Positions 1-12,109 of a stretch of 64,000 nt of DNA are shown here, piece after piece. The notes under the pieces were generated by a model that saw only the letters and a list, made by a program, of their open reading frames with translations, was not told the DNA's origin and did no database searches. The translations under genes and the position numbers were made by a program. The stretch is from Acanthaster planci. Taxonomy: Eukaryota > Echinodermata > Asteroidea > Valvatida > Acanthasteridae. The stretch covers positions 3,030,426-3,094,425 of the forward strand of contig NW_019091357.1 of NCBI RefSeq assembly GCF_001949145.1. The letters are read 5' to 3'. Each line of letters opens with the position of its first letter. Position 1 is the stretch's first letter.

Positions 1-1091
1 TCATGAAGGAATCCCCCAAACAGCCAATGGCCTCACTTAACGGCACACCGACACTCGCCACCGTCAAGTCGGACTCTTCCATGGCCCACACCGGTGACGG
101 GAACCTGGATCTCGCTAGCTTGCCGTTGAGCCATTCCAGCGGTTCCCTGCTGTCCCCTTCTGGTCATGGCCCCCTCAAACGCAGCCTTCCTCCCGCTCTC
201 ACCCACATCGAGGCCAAGCAACCGAAGTTGGAGCAGTCGGGAAGCCTCGAATCTCGCAACCCGATCAAACTTACCGAGCAGACGCCAGGCATCAACATCG
301 ACATGTCGTCCTTTTCCGACATCTTCGACATCAGCGCCTCTCTGGGCGAGGAGGGACTGGCCGGCCGGCCCAAGACGCCCGTGTTCCACGCCCCATCGCC
401 CCCAGTTTACGAGAGTCCCCAGAAGCCAACAGGGGCAGCCATGAGCAGCGACAGCACCCCCCTGTCGCCGTCAAGCTCACAGGGCGAAGCGACGGCGAGG
501 TCTCAGACCCCCGTCTCCGTCAGTGTGGCCAGCTCACCCCGCACCAGCCATGACTACAGCAACGACGCTGAACCCCCCCTTGCCAGCCCCTCGGGCTTCA
601 AGTACCGTCAGCTGATCCACCACTCGCCGAGCGGGCCCGTCCTAACCGAGCTCAGCACCCACCCTCACCAAGCCCCGTCCAATCCCGCGGAGGACGAGAA
701 CGGCACTTACATCGACTTCCTTGTGTCCATGTACCTGAAGGACAGCGAGAAGCCCATCTCGACGCTCAAGAACGAGCTGCACGTCTACACCGAGCGAAAC
801 AACCAGAAATCGCTGGCTTTCCGTGCCGAGCAGGGCTTGCAGTTCACCCCGCACCTCAAGTCGCCCACCTCCTCGCAGTTTGACTTCAGTTGGTACGACA
901 TGGACCGTCGCAGTCAGCACTTTCGCGCCGCTTCCTCGACGCAGACCAGCCTAATCAGCCCCCTCAACATCGCTGGACAATTCGACTTCACCTCGCCATT
1001 TATTAAGGATCAATCACCAGACACAAGTCGGGTTTTATTCATGCGAAACCCGCCCACCAATACAGTGTCGTTGAACCGACACGTTTACTAG
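1..1091 (+). CDS. Unit 1: C-terminal cytoplasmic tail of a probable membrane receptor (partial, 5' end outside window)
   Basis: An open frame runs from the left edge (codons in phase with base 3) to a TAG at 1089-1091, giving at least 362 residues. No folded domain is recognised. The protein is Ser/Pro/Thr-rich and looks disordered, with scattered tyrosine motifs: VYESPQ, HDYSND, KYRQL, TYIDF, VYTER, WYDMD and a terminal HVY. The YESPQ block recurs in the tail of unit 2 and the general style matches the tails of units 2 and 3, so this is probably the last exon of another tandem paralog whose ectodomain and TM exon lie upstream. The coding part is richer in G+C than the AT-rich DNA after the stop, as in the other tail exons. 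Seen: frame, composition, motifs. Inferred: cytoplasmic location and membership of the receptor family. An unrelated disordered protein remains possible. Confidence 0.75.
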   Translation, partial: MKESPKQPMASLNGTPTLATVKSDSSMAHTGDGNLDLASLPLSHSSGSLLSPSGHGPLKRSLPPALTHIEAKQPKLEQSGSLESRNPIKLTEQTPGINIDMSSFSDIFDISASLGEEGLAGRPKTPVFHAPSPPVYESPQKPTGAAMSSDSTPLSPSSSQGEATARSQTPVSVSVASSPRTSHDYSNDAEPPLASPSGFKYRQLIHHSPSGPVLTELSTHPHQAPSNPAEDENGTYIDFLVSMYLKDSEKPISTLKNELHVYTERNNQKSLAFRAEQGLQFTPHLKSPTSSQFDFSWYDMDRRSQHFRAASSTQTSLISPLNIAGQFDFTSPFIKDQSPDTSRVLFMRNPPTNTVSLNRHVY

Positions 1092-1263
1092 AACTGTCGT
1101 CGACGAAGTGGGTGTGACTGTATTGATATTAAACTCGGCATTTCTCTCAGTGGAGTCTAACCGCACCACTAAATTTCGTAATTTCAAACTTTAGCTAAAC
1201 TAGATTTTCTCGCACTGTGTAATATTGAAAGCTTACATATGATTATGATTTCACTTTAAAAAA

Positions 1264-1269
1264 AATAAA
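1264..1269 (+). promoter_or_regulatory. Probable poly(A) signal of unit 1
   Basis: AATAAA lies about 175 bases after the unit 1 stop codon in AT-rich DNA. A second AATAAA at 1444-1449 is an alternative. Confidence 0.5.
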
Positions 1270-4200
1270 TTATTATGTTAATTCTTTGCGTACAGGTTGA
1301 ATTTTCGAAAATCAGCTGAGATGAAATTATTCCATCGTTTTACAAAGAGATTTGTGCAGCTACAAATGTACATAGAAAGTGGTATAGCGTTCATATTTAC
1401 GGTAAACTATTTATTGCTTAATATGAATATTTATTTCGTCGTGAATAAAAGTTTCACACCAAATGTGCGCATCGCGCAGACCCTGTTAGTAAGCTTCAGA
1501 CACAAAAAAAATAGTTGTATGTATTCTATCAAAAGGGACTCATTTGCATATGAATGCTTCACGCGGCGACTTTGTTATCCAACGAAAGTGTGCGGCCACA
1601 CTGCGTGTTCTTTGTGAAGGCTTGACTATCGTTGAGTCGTGTGGAGTGAGTCGTAAAATAAATATGCGGGCATGATTTCGCTCATGTTGAATGGATTTTT
1701 TCCCTTTTTTTGAGTAAAATACGATCGACGTTATAACAACACCACGGGACATGCCAGCCCCATTAACTCAAGCAACTCTAGTTTGAAGGAAAGCGTATTT
1801 CGGGGTTTACTTTTGTTTTCGTTGAGTTTTGGTTGAGTCTTAAGACACTTATGGACATCACTTGATAAAAATTGATGAATCACAGGACGCGAAGTATAAC
1901 GCAATAGTATGGAAATTAAGTTAATTTGTTTATATTTAAATCTTCTACCATGTGTGAGCACGCATTTTTAAAGTGTTTATACCTGTATAAATGTATACTA
2001 TTTACTGAAGATACGAAAAAAAGTAGAAATCTTTGGAACAGGCCCAAATGGTATTGAAATTATAACCATGTTCTGTGGAACGAGGCCGAGTCATTTTGGA
2101 AAAAAAACCAGTAATAATCCGAGATATTTTAAGAAAGGGACAGACTAATGTTACAGCAGCAGCAGATGTGGCAGCCGCTCACAACGCCCCCAGCATGGCC
2201 GACAAAAGACCCCTTTTTTGCTCGTACGGCAACCGTCGGAATAGAAGGCCTTTTCAACTTACCTACCCGCATCTTAGCCTCCTGCGTTTTGTTTCACGCC
2301 CCGTACAAGTTAGATTTCGTCAAGGAATACAAATCAGATGGGTGAAGAATTCGGGGGAGGGGGAATGTACATTTATTCTGCCATCTTTTACAAAATTATT
2401 TTGCTCAGAAAAAAATCGTATAGCATTTTTCTTCAATGGTTCAAATTTAAAGTATATCTATGTTTTATTCGGGGTGGGTGGGTAGGGGATGAAGAATAAC
2501 GGTTATTGTAGCGTCTGCACATAGTGGCCGTGAAAACTTGGGCATTATGACTGAACACAGCATTAATGTTGTTCATCTCTTTCTAGCCATATTTTTAAAA
2601 TGAAAAAAAAATGAAGTACTTGTATTTATCTTGACAGTTTTCTTATCAATAAATTTAGGTAGGCAATTTTTTTTTCTTTTTTTTTCTGTTGTCGTTGTGC
2701 AATAGGATCTATCGGTTGCATAGATTCGAAGTGGAAAATCTGTGGCGTGTTTGAGTCATCGATGTCACATTCGCTCGTAGTGGGGGACGCGTTTTTCACA
2801 AGTTGCCCCAGGAAAAGTTTACGGAGCGTGAGGAACGACATCAGGAGGTTGGGTTGGGGCAAAGGTAACATTCTGGTAACGGTCAATGTGACATGTATAG
2901 TGGACCCGGCCACATATACCTTGAACAAGGCCTCTGTATAGGGTCTAAAACTTTTGATTATTGTTTTTTGCTTTCAAGGTATTATGCTTTAGAAATGGTC
3001 ATTCGTGACTCTTTTTTTTTGAGCGCAGTGCCTTATAATAAATAGAAAACCAAGGCAGATATGGTTAACAGTTTTTCTGCTTTTAGCGTTACTACCTGCT
3101 TCATTCCCCACCCCCATTGTCTTTTGTTTGTTATTTGCCGTTTTGCTTATTTGAGGTTTGGGGTTTGGGTGCGTGGGTGGAGGTGTGTGTGGCGGGCGTA
3201 TAAGCGATCAATTTTTCAGCATGTCTTCAAGAGATCAAATGTAAAATTGACGTTGTTATATAAGATTACAACATTGAACAGCTGCGGTTCGCGGGAAAAG
3301 TACCAGACGAATGATCGTATATTCTGCACCACGGGGTGAGTTTCGAAATCTGCGCTGTTTGGCAGGCATTTCGGGGTGAAACTGATTCTTGGAAAGGTCA
3401 TGTCCTAAAACCAGGATAAGGAAGGTAATAAATATCATTACGGGGGTTGATTTACTTGCGTCGTTGAGTGTACAGATTGATTGCAATCTAAACTGCCACA
3501 GATGCACAATTGCATTTAACCGGCAGACGTCTGATAAAAAAAGCCTGTCGGGTTTTCTGGAGGCTTTTTCAAAGAGAGGGGTAGTTTGTTGTTGTTTCTG
3601 CGCTGTAGATTGGGAACGAGGGGCCCAAACTGCGAGAGAAATGGAGAGGAGAGAGCCGCTCAAGTTTATACCTCAGACGATTAGGTTGCTGCCGTCAAGG
3701 GTGTGAGTTTAGTGTGCTTTGGTGGGTATTATGGGATGGAAAACCTGTTTTTCTTAGAGAGCGTAGGCATTTCGTGAATTTTGTGCACGAGTGGTTTTTC
3801 AGCAATGGAAGAGTTTTGGAGTTCCCAGAGAACGCAAAGAACTCTAATTGTAACAAGAAGAAGGGGAGGGGGCTTATTTTTTTCAAACATGGACACTTTA
3901 AACAAGTCTTGATGTTGCGTTACTAGCAGAGCCATTCAACATAATGACCATCGCCGAAACAAATCCTTCATGTTGGATTAGGGCAATTCGGGTTCTGAAT
4001 GGTTTTCTTGAAAACACCATGTTGAATTGTTCTACCAAACAGCAGACCAATTTATCATACTTTGTGATACCATAACACACACCTTAACTTGTTTCTTTCG
4101 TGAAATGGTGTCCCGGGAAATCGCAAAGCCCGAAGTCTGTCGAATCCAATAGGCCAAGCCCTCGAAACAACCCTGGACAGCCATCAACGCGCCGGGCTGG

Positions 4201-5848
4201 TCCTTTGAAAACAACGTGACCCTAGATCTGAAACTGGCCACAATTTATTCCTACATCGTCTCATTATCATTCTTTGCGCTATTGTTATGAAAATATAAAT
4301 ATGTATTCTTGATGTTTTTCAACAAATGGAAGTCCTAAATATTGTTCAACATAGTCATCTCGCAAGAGGTACTAACTTTCGTCACAAAAGAAAAAAAGAT
4401 GCATACATTTAATACATCATTGTATGAACTCGGTACTTCTTTTTTGTTCTGAAATACAGACGCCGCGTATTGTGAATGTGAACTATCATATTTCGATCCC
4501 TGATTATGGAATTATGCAAATCTCCCACAAAAGAGGATGGAGATCGTACGGGGTAAGCCATTTTCGAGCCATTAACGAAAAAACGGGACACGCTCCATAG
4601 AACCCTATGCCCGCATATTACCAAAATACGTAGAAAGATACGGGTAGGAAGGGCTTTCCCGTCGTATTCAGTGCGATATCGACGAGCGTTGTCGATGTTT
4701 TTTTTTCGGTTTTGTTTTTGTTTTAAATACTTTTATTCATGGCTTTTCCAAAAGACAGCGGTTGTAATTTTTTTTGCTGGTACGGTCGCGGGTTTCTGCG
4801 CGAGCCAAAGTGCTATAAGCGACTTTATGGTACTTTTTGGGGTTGTTTTCTGTCAAAACGAAGTTGAGAAACTTTGTGCGTCCACGTTGGATTTTACCGT
4901 GGCCTCGTGGATCTTTTTGTGTAAACGCGTCCATTGTCACGAGCCACGGATGGCTTGAACAGGTACACAGTGGGAAAACAGCGGCGGATTTTTTCCCACC
5001 GCTTCCGGAGAAAATAGACTTTTAAATTCAAATCAGATAAGTTTGAATAAAAAAATCAAAAAGAAAAAACTAACTCACTAAAAGTTGTTTTCGTCTGTGT
5101 AAGAGCTTTTAAAAATACTTTTACAACTCATAGGCTTAGCGGGATCCAGGATGGAGGCCTACGTGTCTCCAACATCCAACGGTTTTTAGCACCAAGATAT
5201 TGGAATATGGCTTCTGCAAGAACATCGATTTAAACCTTAGCTTTTCTCTGTGGAGTTCATCTTCCACCATAGATAACATTGCTTGAAAGAATGGCCACCT
5301 TTATATGCTTATTAAACTGATGACCACTTTATTTTTTTTTCAATTAACCGTCAAATAATTCAGACGCATACAGGTGAACAAAATGAATACATGTAAATCG
5401 TTTTGACATAATAATAATATCTTTTGGGGGCATTAATTTAAAAAATTGGGGGAAATAAAAAATCCTGTTTTCGAAGCTGATCACAGACGGAAGAGCTTGT
5501 GTTGTTGGCGTCCCCCCCAAAAAAGAGAATAAAGATTTATTGATATAAATTACCATATCTAGGATTGTAGTGATTTATTTATTGATTGGTGGGTGTGGAT
5601 GAAAAGATGGAATGGTATCAGTTCTGACTTGTCTCCCGTGGGCGGTGGTTTGTAAACTCCAAGGGCCTCACTCACTCTGCAAATACGGCCCGCGTATTCT
5701 CTTCCCGCCAAGGTATAAAGCGAACGTTTTACCGGCATTGTAACTTGACTTCAACACCCACACGTCCACTGAAGCAAAGGTCGAGTTGGCCGACTCAACG
5801 CTTTGTTTGCTGAAAGTGCTCATGGGGCCTTCACGCGTACGCCAACTG

Positions 5849-5870
5849 TTTTTTTTTTTTTTTTTTTTTT
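5849..5870. repeat. Poly-T run (22 bases)
   Basis: An uninterrupted run of T, which could be the A-tail of an old retroposed copy on the minus strand. No such element is recognisable beside it. Confidence 0.8.
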
Positions 5871-7813
5871 ACCGAAGTCCTTATTACGCCATCAACCGGT
5901 GGCACAAGTGTCTGACTCTTAACTGCCACCAAACTTCCATTTTCTTCACGTGTCCATGACACGACACACCCATTCATTGTCTTCTTGAAGTGTATTGACA
6001 CAAACAACACGTACATTACTCACGCGCTCAATAGTGCGTGCTTTTAAGTTGGTTTAGGATACACCAGAGGGCGCTGTTTATAGCTACGGGTCACAGCTGT
6101 TCGCGGAGAGAGTTGCGACGTGAGCATCACCCGTCGTCGGAAATGGAAACAAACTGGCAGGTGCATGACAGCTGGTTTACATATGCAGAACCCACACGCT
6201 TGACTGTACTCAAAATGAACAGCCATTTTGTTTCCAAAATCTGGAGCTGGCGCCGCTATCGTCTCTAGCGCGGAGGAATACTGGACCTCCAGCCTGAATC
6301 AAAATTAACAGGACCGCCCAGCACAAAGCACATGCCGTGTGTTCAAACTTATGTCGCAATCGTTTGATCAGCAATGGCAGTATAGCAATACGAAAGTTTG
6401 TGTTATCCTTTTGTCTGTTTGCTCACACATTTTTATTTTTAAAGTAGACATCCGTGCATAGGTATTCATAACGGAACGACATTGCCCCAGATAGGCCCAC
6501 ATCTTGTTCCTCCTGACTTATCTTTAGCACCAGGAGACATCAACCCTTAATGAGCCAGGATGTGGAGTATTGTACAAAGGGGTGTGACCCTCTCCAAAAG
6601 AGCTTGGCCGCGCAGTAAGGGATTCGACAATATTTGACATGCATACGTGAAGTCACTTGGGCGTACCCTGTTTATCATGTTACGCGAGAACTGCAGGACG
6701 AAATCCAAACGAGCTGACCCAACCCTGTTTTTAAAGGGGTTTCAACGTGGGCCTTTAAACAGCTCATTGGAGAGTTTTGTCCTCGTTTCAGATTTTCGAG
6801 GAGGAAATTTTGATTGTTATGTCGCGCTTGAGTTTTATCAGTACCCAACACGCTGATTTCCTCCTGACAACGACAGAGGGCGGCAGGCCGCAACAGCTGG
6901 TCAGGAACACAAACGCGATCGCCAGTGCAGCTGACCTGTGTCTTGTCATCGTGAATTCATCTGCAGCCTGGAGCAGTGGCGTGCATTTATTTGGGGAATT
7001 TTTCGAGACAGCGTTTTTGGTTGGGGGCAAGTACGGTAGCATCTGAAATTAGGTGCTAATGGAGATACCACACTGCAGGGGGTTTCGAAGACAAGCAAAG
7101 CCAAGCGACGCTTAAAATAAATATTTTTTTTAATGGAAACAGAACCAACTCAACCATGTTTGTGGAGCATTTTTAGGAGAGATTGAGCGACCTTCGTCTG
7201 GGCACAAAAACGGTGCTCGTACATGTAGCTAGACACAATATTTTGGAGTTCCGGTTCTGAGAATGAACGTCTTTGTCGCACAATTAGTTCATCCCTGAGG
7301 AAATCTGCATGGGCGTCGTCTGGATTTGGGAGGAGGAGAGGGGGTCACCCTTGCGGCGTCCCAATAAATCTAACCTGGAGTTCTCGGCTCGGTAATTTCT
7401 TAACGAGCAGGTGGGTAAGGAACGGGGGATGTGGGCACTTTGGTGTAATGTTGTATACGGTTATTATCCCAACAAACCCGAGATGGAAGGAAGGGTCCCA
7501 AACAAGAATGTTTTCAAGCCGGTAGAGCAAAAACGAAGACGTGGAGAGTGTAACACACTATGAGTATCTTGTGGCTTAAAATTAATGACGAACATTTAAA
7601 CTGAAACAGAAATAAGCACAATTTTGCCGTAAAGCTAATCAAAGACAGTACTTCTCACGCAAACTCAAATCTTTTCAGGTTGACTGGGATTACTTGTTCT
7701 ATGAGATTGTTATCCAGTCAATTATTACATTTTCCATCATTGTTTGGTGTAACTGTGTGACAAATGGTAATTTGAAAAAAAATAAAGAGGATACCCAGAA
7801 CTGCCAGTAAAGT

Positions 7814-8280
7814 TTGATTGGTAGTGACGTGAGAGAGGTAAATGACGTTTACGAAAAGGCTCTGTTAGCCGAATTTGACATGATTTGTGCTGATCAGTCG
7901 TATCCTTTTCTGAGATTCTCTACAGCAGGTCTTGGAGGATTGTGGTACCTCAATACACGTATCAATCGCTTGGCATTTTCCTTTCTACCACGTGCAATCC
8001 GTGCCTTTAATAACAACTTCAAACGACAGGGATCTCAAATTCACTAATATTTGGAGGTCTTTATCAATTAGAACACTTTGTATTGAGCTGAGCCTCACTC
8101 AGGTCTGCATGCATGCATTTTTTTTGTAATTTGTAATTGTTATAACTTATATCTCAATGCTGTCCCTTTAAGAATATCTATATATTGATTTTATTATATG
8201 TAATGATTATGAAATGACTGCAGCTGGAGAGAAGAATTTCACGTTTTAAATGGGATGAATAAAAACAACGATGAATGATG
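7814..8280 (+). mobile_element. LINE 3'-end remnant (CR1/L2-like)
   Basis: Reading 7814-8047 gives 77 residues ending in a stretch with RLAFSFLPRAIRAFN. This resembles the extreme C-terminus of non-LTR reverse transcriptase polyproteins, where a pattern like SFFPRAIRxWN recurs. The stop is followed by AT-rich sequence with GAAGAATTTCACGTT, an AATAAA-like block and a GATGAATGATG end, as in the 3' UTR and terminal repeat of CR1/L2-type LINEs. Only the last part is present, so this is a dead 5'-truncated copy. The clade assignment is inferred. Confidence 0.5.
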
Positions 8281-8394
8281 ATATCCCAACGAGCATGCAT
8301 GACATTGATCAGTAGAGTGAACTATGCAGTGGGGATCCGGAGCACATGCATAATGAACTTGTGCTAGACTGGATGCTACTCAGCCAGAACACTA

Positions 8395-8600
8395 CAAAAA
8401 CCAGGGTGTCAAATTTAACACCCCTAGTGTTCTTAAAGGAGCACACCAACACTTTTCAGGGGTGTGAAGATTTTTGGTGTTATTCCAACACTGTTATTTT
8501 TACTTTTAACACTCTCCAGTGCCTTGTAACGCTTATAGGTGTGTCACACTTGTGTAACACTTGTGTTGGTCTAATCATCTGATAACACCAAAGGTTTTGC
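8395..8600. repeat. AACAC/GTGTT-rich degenerate repeat
   Basis: The stretch repeats AACAC and its complement GTGTT many times at irregular spacing (TTAACACCCC, CCAACACTTT, TTTTTGGTGTT, GTAACACTTGTGTTGG). It looks like an old interspersed repeat, not coding DNA. A similar bias is seen at 15660-15980. Confidence 0.4.
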
Positions 8601-10495
8601 AGTGAACGGTTGTGCATTGTTTGATCGGAGCTGTGCACACTCAGACCTCGGAGTATCGATCATTTTGCGAACCGTTGTAAATACTCTAATTCCCCAGAGT
8701 TGTAATGTGTTGTGTGCGGGCACGGCAGTGAACACGGCAGCGAAGTAAGAAGTAAGGACGGTTAAGCATTTCCCAAATTTCCGCCAGGACCACGAAGTAA
8801 ATTAATTTAAAGTAAAATGCGTGCATGGTTCATGAATTCATTGAAGTGTTCACGTAGTTTTGACAAGAAATGTAGCAGCCCGCGCTTTGATGCAAACAAA
8901 TATACATCACATTATGAAACCGAATGAACAGAGCAAACGCTCTGTTCTACTTTTAAAGCAAATTAATTGGGGTCGAATCTTCTCGATCTGGGCACTGATC
9001 CAGTTTTGGATTACCGAATAGGAATCTGGAACACAAAGCCTCGAGGGCAGTCTGAATGTTGGCGCAGAATATCCAATTTCCACTCGTAGAGGACACCAAA
9101 AAGGCCATGTTCAAGCGTTTTGGAAAGGGTGCCAGTACAGGGCAACAAGTGTAGCAGCTGATCGGGCGCACCCGGAGTTTGCCATGTTTTTAGTCTTAAT
9201 TCATTTAAAACTCCAAGCTCCTGTAAGTTCCACAACGGCCTGCACCAGACAGCTTCCTGTGAGTGATCATGTGCTAACGGGAGCACGCCGGAGACGCGAC
9301 TTCCGGTACGTGACTCCAACTGGAAATCACCCCAGTCCCCCAAACCCGGATGCAACCAATAACCGCTCCCGTGGCACCGTGTGAACCTCGTCCACCCCCC
9401 CCCTCATCCACAATCGAGTTCATAAATATGGTTTGGGCAGTGATACGCCAGTACGGGGTATAAAACGCTTTCAAATTATGGTCCACGTGCATGCTCCGTT
9501 GACTTTATTCAGACAGCATTCGTGGTTTGGCAGTGTCCCCACAAGACACTGAACAGTTTCGCATCACATGGATCAAAATACTGCATTAACACTGTGTGCT
9601 AAAAAGACGGCCTTTGCCGTTTATAAATTATAGCATCGGGTTCAATCTGAGGTTAGCCTCGAGTTAATTTTTCCAATTTTGTTCGGGGCGATCAACGATT
9701 GAAATGCAATCAAGCCTACAAGTCTCCACAAATTTCCTTTAAAAGCAAATTTGAACCCGCACAAACCATGAATATCCAAGAAACAGACATTGGCTAAGTC
9801 TGTGATATGCATGTAGAATCTGTGATTCTTGCCGTTATGCAAGACCTGCATAGTGTGACCAATCAGCGAGCACCTAGACCTATAATGGACAGCCAGCTGA
9901 CAACTATCGACCAATCAGCAGCTTAGGTGGAAAGAAGTTGGTTGAAAGTGTGGCTCTGTTTCTGGTTAGTGCATGATATTTAGTTAACGCAAGTGCCAAA
10001 ATATTCCTCGAGGTAAGGATGGTAATTTGGGCGCCATGCCCACCAATTTTTTTTTCGCAAAGAAAGGAATTCGACACTAGACTACACCTAGACATTAGTG
10101 AGCGCTGCCGTCCATAGACAGCGTTCTGAACATAGCATTAGTCGAGAAGACAAATTTCGATCACATACAGATCTGAAGCTAAAACTATCAACACGACAAC
10201 ATTTCAGCAATATGGCACCGAAGAGACATTGGAAAGTGAAGTTACTGAAGGGGAACGTGACCGAGAAACGGAACGTAAGGTTTTGAACGTAACAATCTAT
10301 TGACCACCTGCTTCGCTTATGGTGCAGTAAATATCCGTCATCCGCTCGCAGCGTGGAAATCAGCATCTACCACGCCCACGAGAGGAAATTATTTGTTGTT
10401 TCTTTTAAAGTTGCCATGGAGCGCCAAGGCCACAAGCGGCAAGCCTCCGCGCCAAGGCTATTGGTCCTCCTATTGCAAGCGTAGCCCCCGTTACG

Positions 10496-10619
10496 ATGTT
10501 CTGCGCAACGTGTGCGCGGGGGGGTTCCCGAACAAAAGGGCTTCTGTTAAGCGCAGCGCGACTTCTCATCGGCTTGCTGACTGTGATTTCTTTCTGTTCG
10601 TCGCTTACAACCAGCAAAG
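10496..10619 (+). pseudogene. Signal-peptide-like stretch; possible decayed copy of the unit 2 first exon
   Basis: Starting at ATG 10496 the frame gives a basic start, a hydrophobic core (LLLSAARLLIGLLTVISF) and then SSLTTSKG. The true first exon of unit 2 ends in a similar way (hydrophobic core, then SAFSTSKG) directly at its splice donor. At the equivalent point here (10619/10620) the sequence is AAAG followed by GAAAAG instead of GTAAAG, one base from a good donor. It may be a first-exon duplicate whose donor has been lost, or chance similarity of hydrophobic leaders. Confidence 0.25.
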
Positions 10620-12030
10620 GAAAAGAAATATCACTCTATTTGGCCGTGTGGTGGATCCCTCCCGCGTTGTCTCTTTTGCGTGAAAAATGAATGAATCACA
10701 CGTGGCATAAACGGACTTGACTCATCCGAAGCATTCAAGGAAATATTTATTTCATCACACGAAAAGTGGAACTTGAAGCTTCCTTTCCAAAACCAGAAGC
10801 TCGAAACTAAATCAATCTTGCCTGGAATCGCTCAACTGGAATTCGACTGTCTGTTCGAAAACCATTTCCTTGTCAGTGTTCGTTTACGCTTTAATTCATC
10901 CTGAGAGTTACCTTTTGGCGGCAATTGTAACTCTTTTCGGCAAATGTGCGGAAAGGAATAATTTTTGCTTAAAAGTGCAATTTAGTTCAGGGTCATTGAA
11001 TATCTGGCCACCGTTAGTCTGATCTTGCACAATACAGACTTCACTTTTCGAGCTCAACATTTAACTGTGTTTGAAGCGAGCGGCGTGCTTTCGATTGTTG
11101 GTTACTTTGTTCCTTTTCTAGTGAAGTAAAGGCCTGCACGTACCTGCCTCAGGCAGGGCAGAGTCACTGCCGCTGAAGTACCTGACGCCGAGGAGATGCC
11201 TAACCACATTTTGTTTTTCATAGCATTCCTTTGAAATATGGTCAGGCCATGGCCACGCTTCAGTTGCTTAGTAACAAAAAGTTGGTCGCGGTTTGTTGGC
11301 ACGCATGCGCGTGGTCCACTCGGCAGTCGTGAGCACAGAACTGACTGAGTAATCACATTTCCGCAAGGGTTTGACACGCCTTCCAATTGGACAGACGAAT
11401 AAAATGAGAGGTTTCCTAGCTGAAAAAAAATTTGATTGATGTTAAACAGTAAAATAATCTACAAGTATGTACAGACGCACGTGTGTATATATAATCAACT
11501 ATACTTGCTCAGAGAATCACTGACATACATGACTAGACCTCTGTAATTTTATCTGAAAGTAAAAACGTTGTAAAATAATAATTGGTGAAGCCATGCAAGT
11601 GTAACGTAGAATTTTATTACCAGGGCCGTGCCGGTTAGTGGGTCTGGGATGACGAATTTAGAGGACGGTTTTGTTCCCTTTGATTTACGTAGTTCGAGCA
11701 GGGGATGGGAGCGCGTGGGTGAACGACATGGCATGGTTTAATAGAGAGTACGCCAACCGCAGCGTGCAACGTTCGTCAAATAGCTCCGTGGCTCAAGCAA
11801 GCTTGCCGAAACTGTTCGACGAAGATTTTGTTCGGTCATTTTTGTTTTGGGTTTTTTTGGGTTTTTTTTGTAAATTCTTAGCGACTGCAGCAATTCTCTT
11901 GTCAAACATACAAACCGGACAATCTACAAGCGCAAAATTGGGGCAAATTGAGCTGGGCATTTGTGTGTGTGGAGACTCTTAGAAGAACAATTTTGTGGTT
12001 AAGGTAAAAAGGCGAATGCTGCAGGACACC

Positions 12031-12109
12031 ATGGAATTACTCTGGCGAGTCTGCGTAACGTGGATAATGTCGCTGCTTTTCGTCCACTCGGCATTCTCAA
12101 CAAGTAAGG
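12031..12109 (+). CDS. Unit 2 exon 1: signal peptide
   Basis: The ATG at 12031 opens a peptide with a short polar start, a hydrophobic core (VTWIMSLLFVHSAFS) and a plausible cleavage region near AFSTS. It ends at 12109 before GTGAGT, phase 1, which matches the phase-1 acceptor at 19896. ATG 12016 in the same frame would add MLQDT and remain compatible with a signal peptide. Confidence 0.75.

Larger units (their letters stand above)
1092..12030. other. Intergenic region between unit 1 and unit 2
   Basis: About 11 kb with no supported gene. It holds the unit 1 3' UTR, a 22-base T run (5849-5870), a LINE 3' remnant (7814-8280), an AACAC/GTGTT-rich repeat (8395-8600) and a signal-peptide-like open stretch (10496-10619). 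Other open frames are short, without recognisable domains or splice context. Confidence 0.6.
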
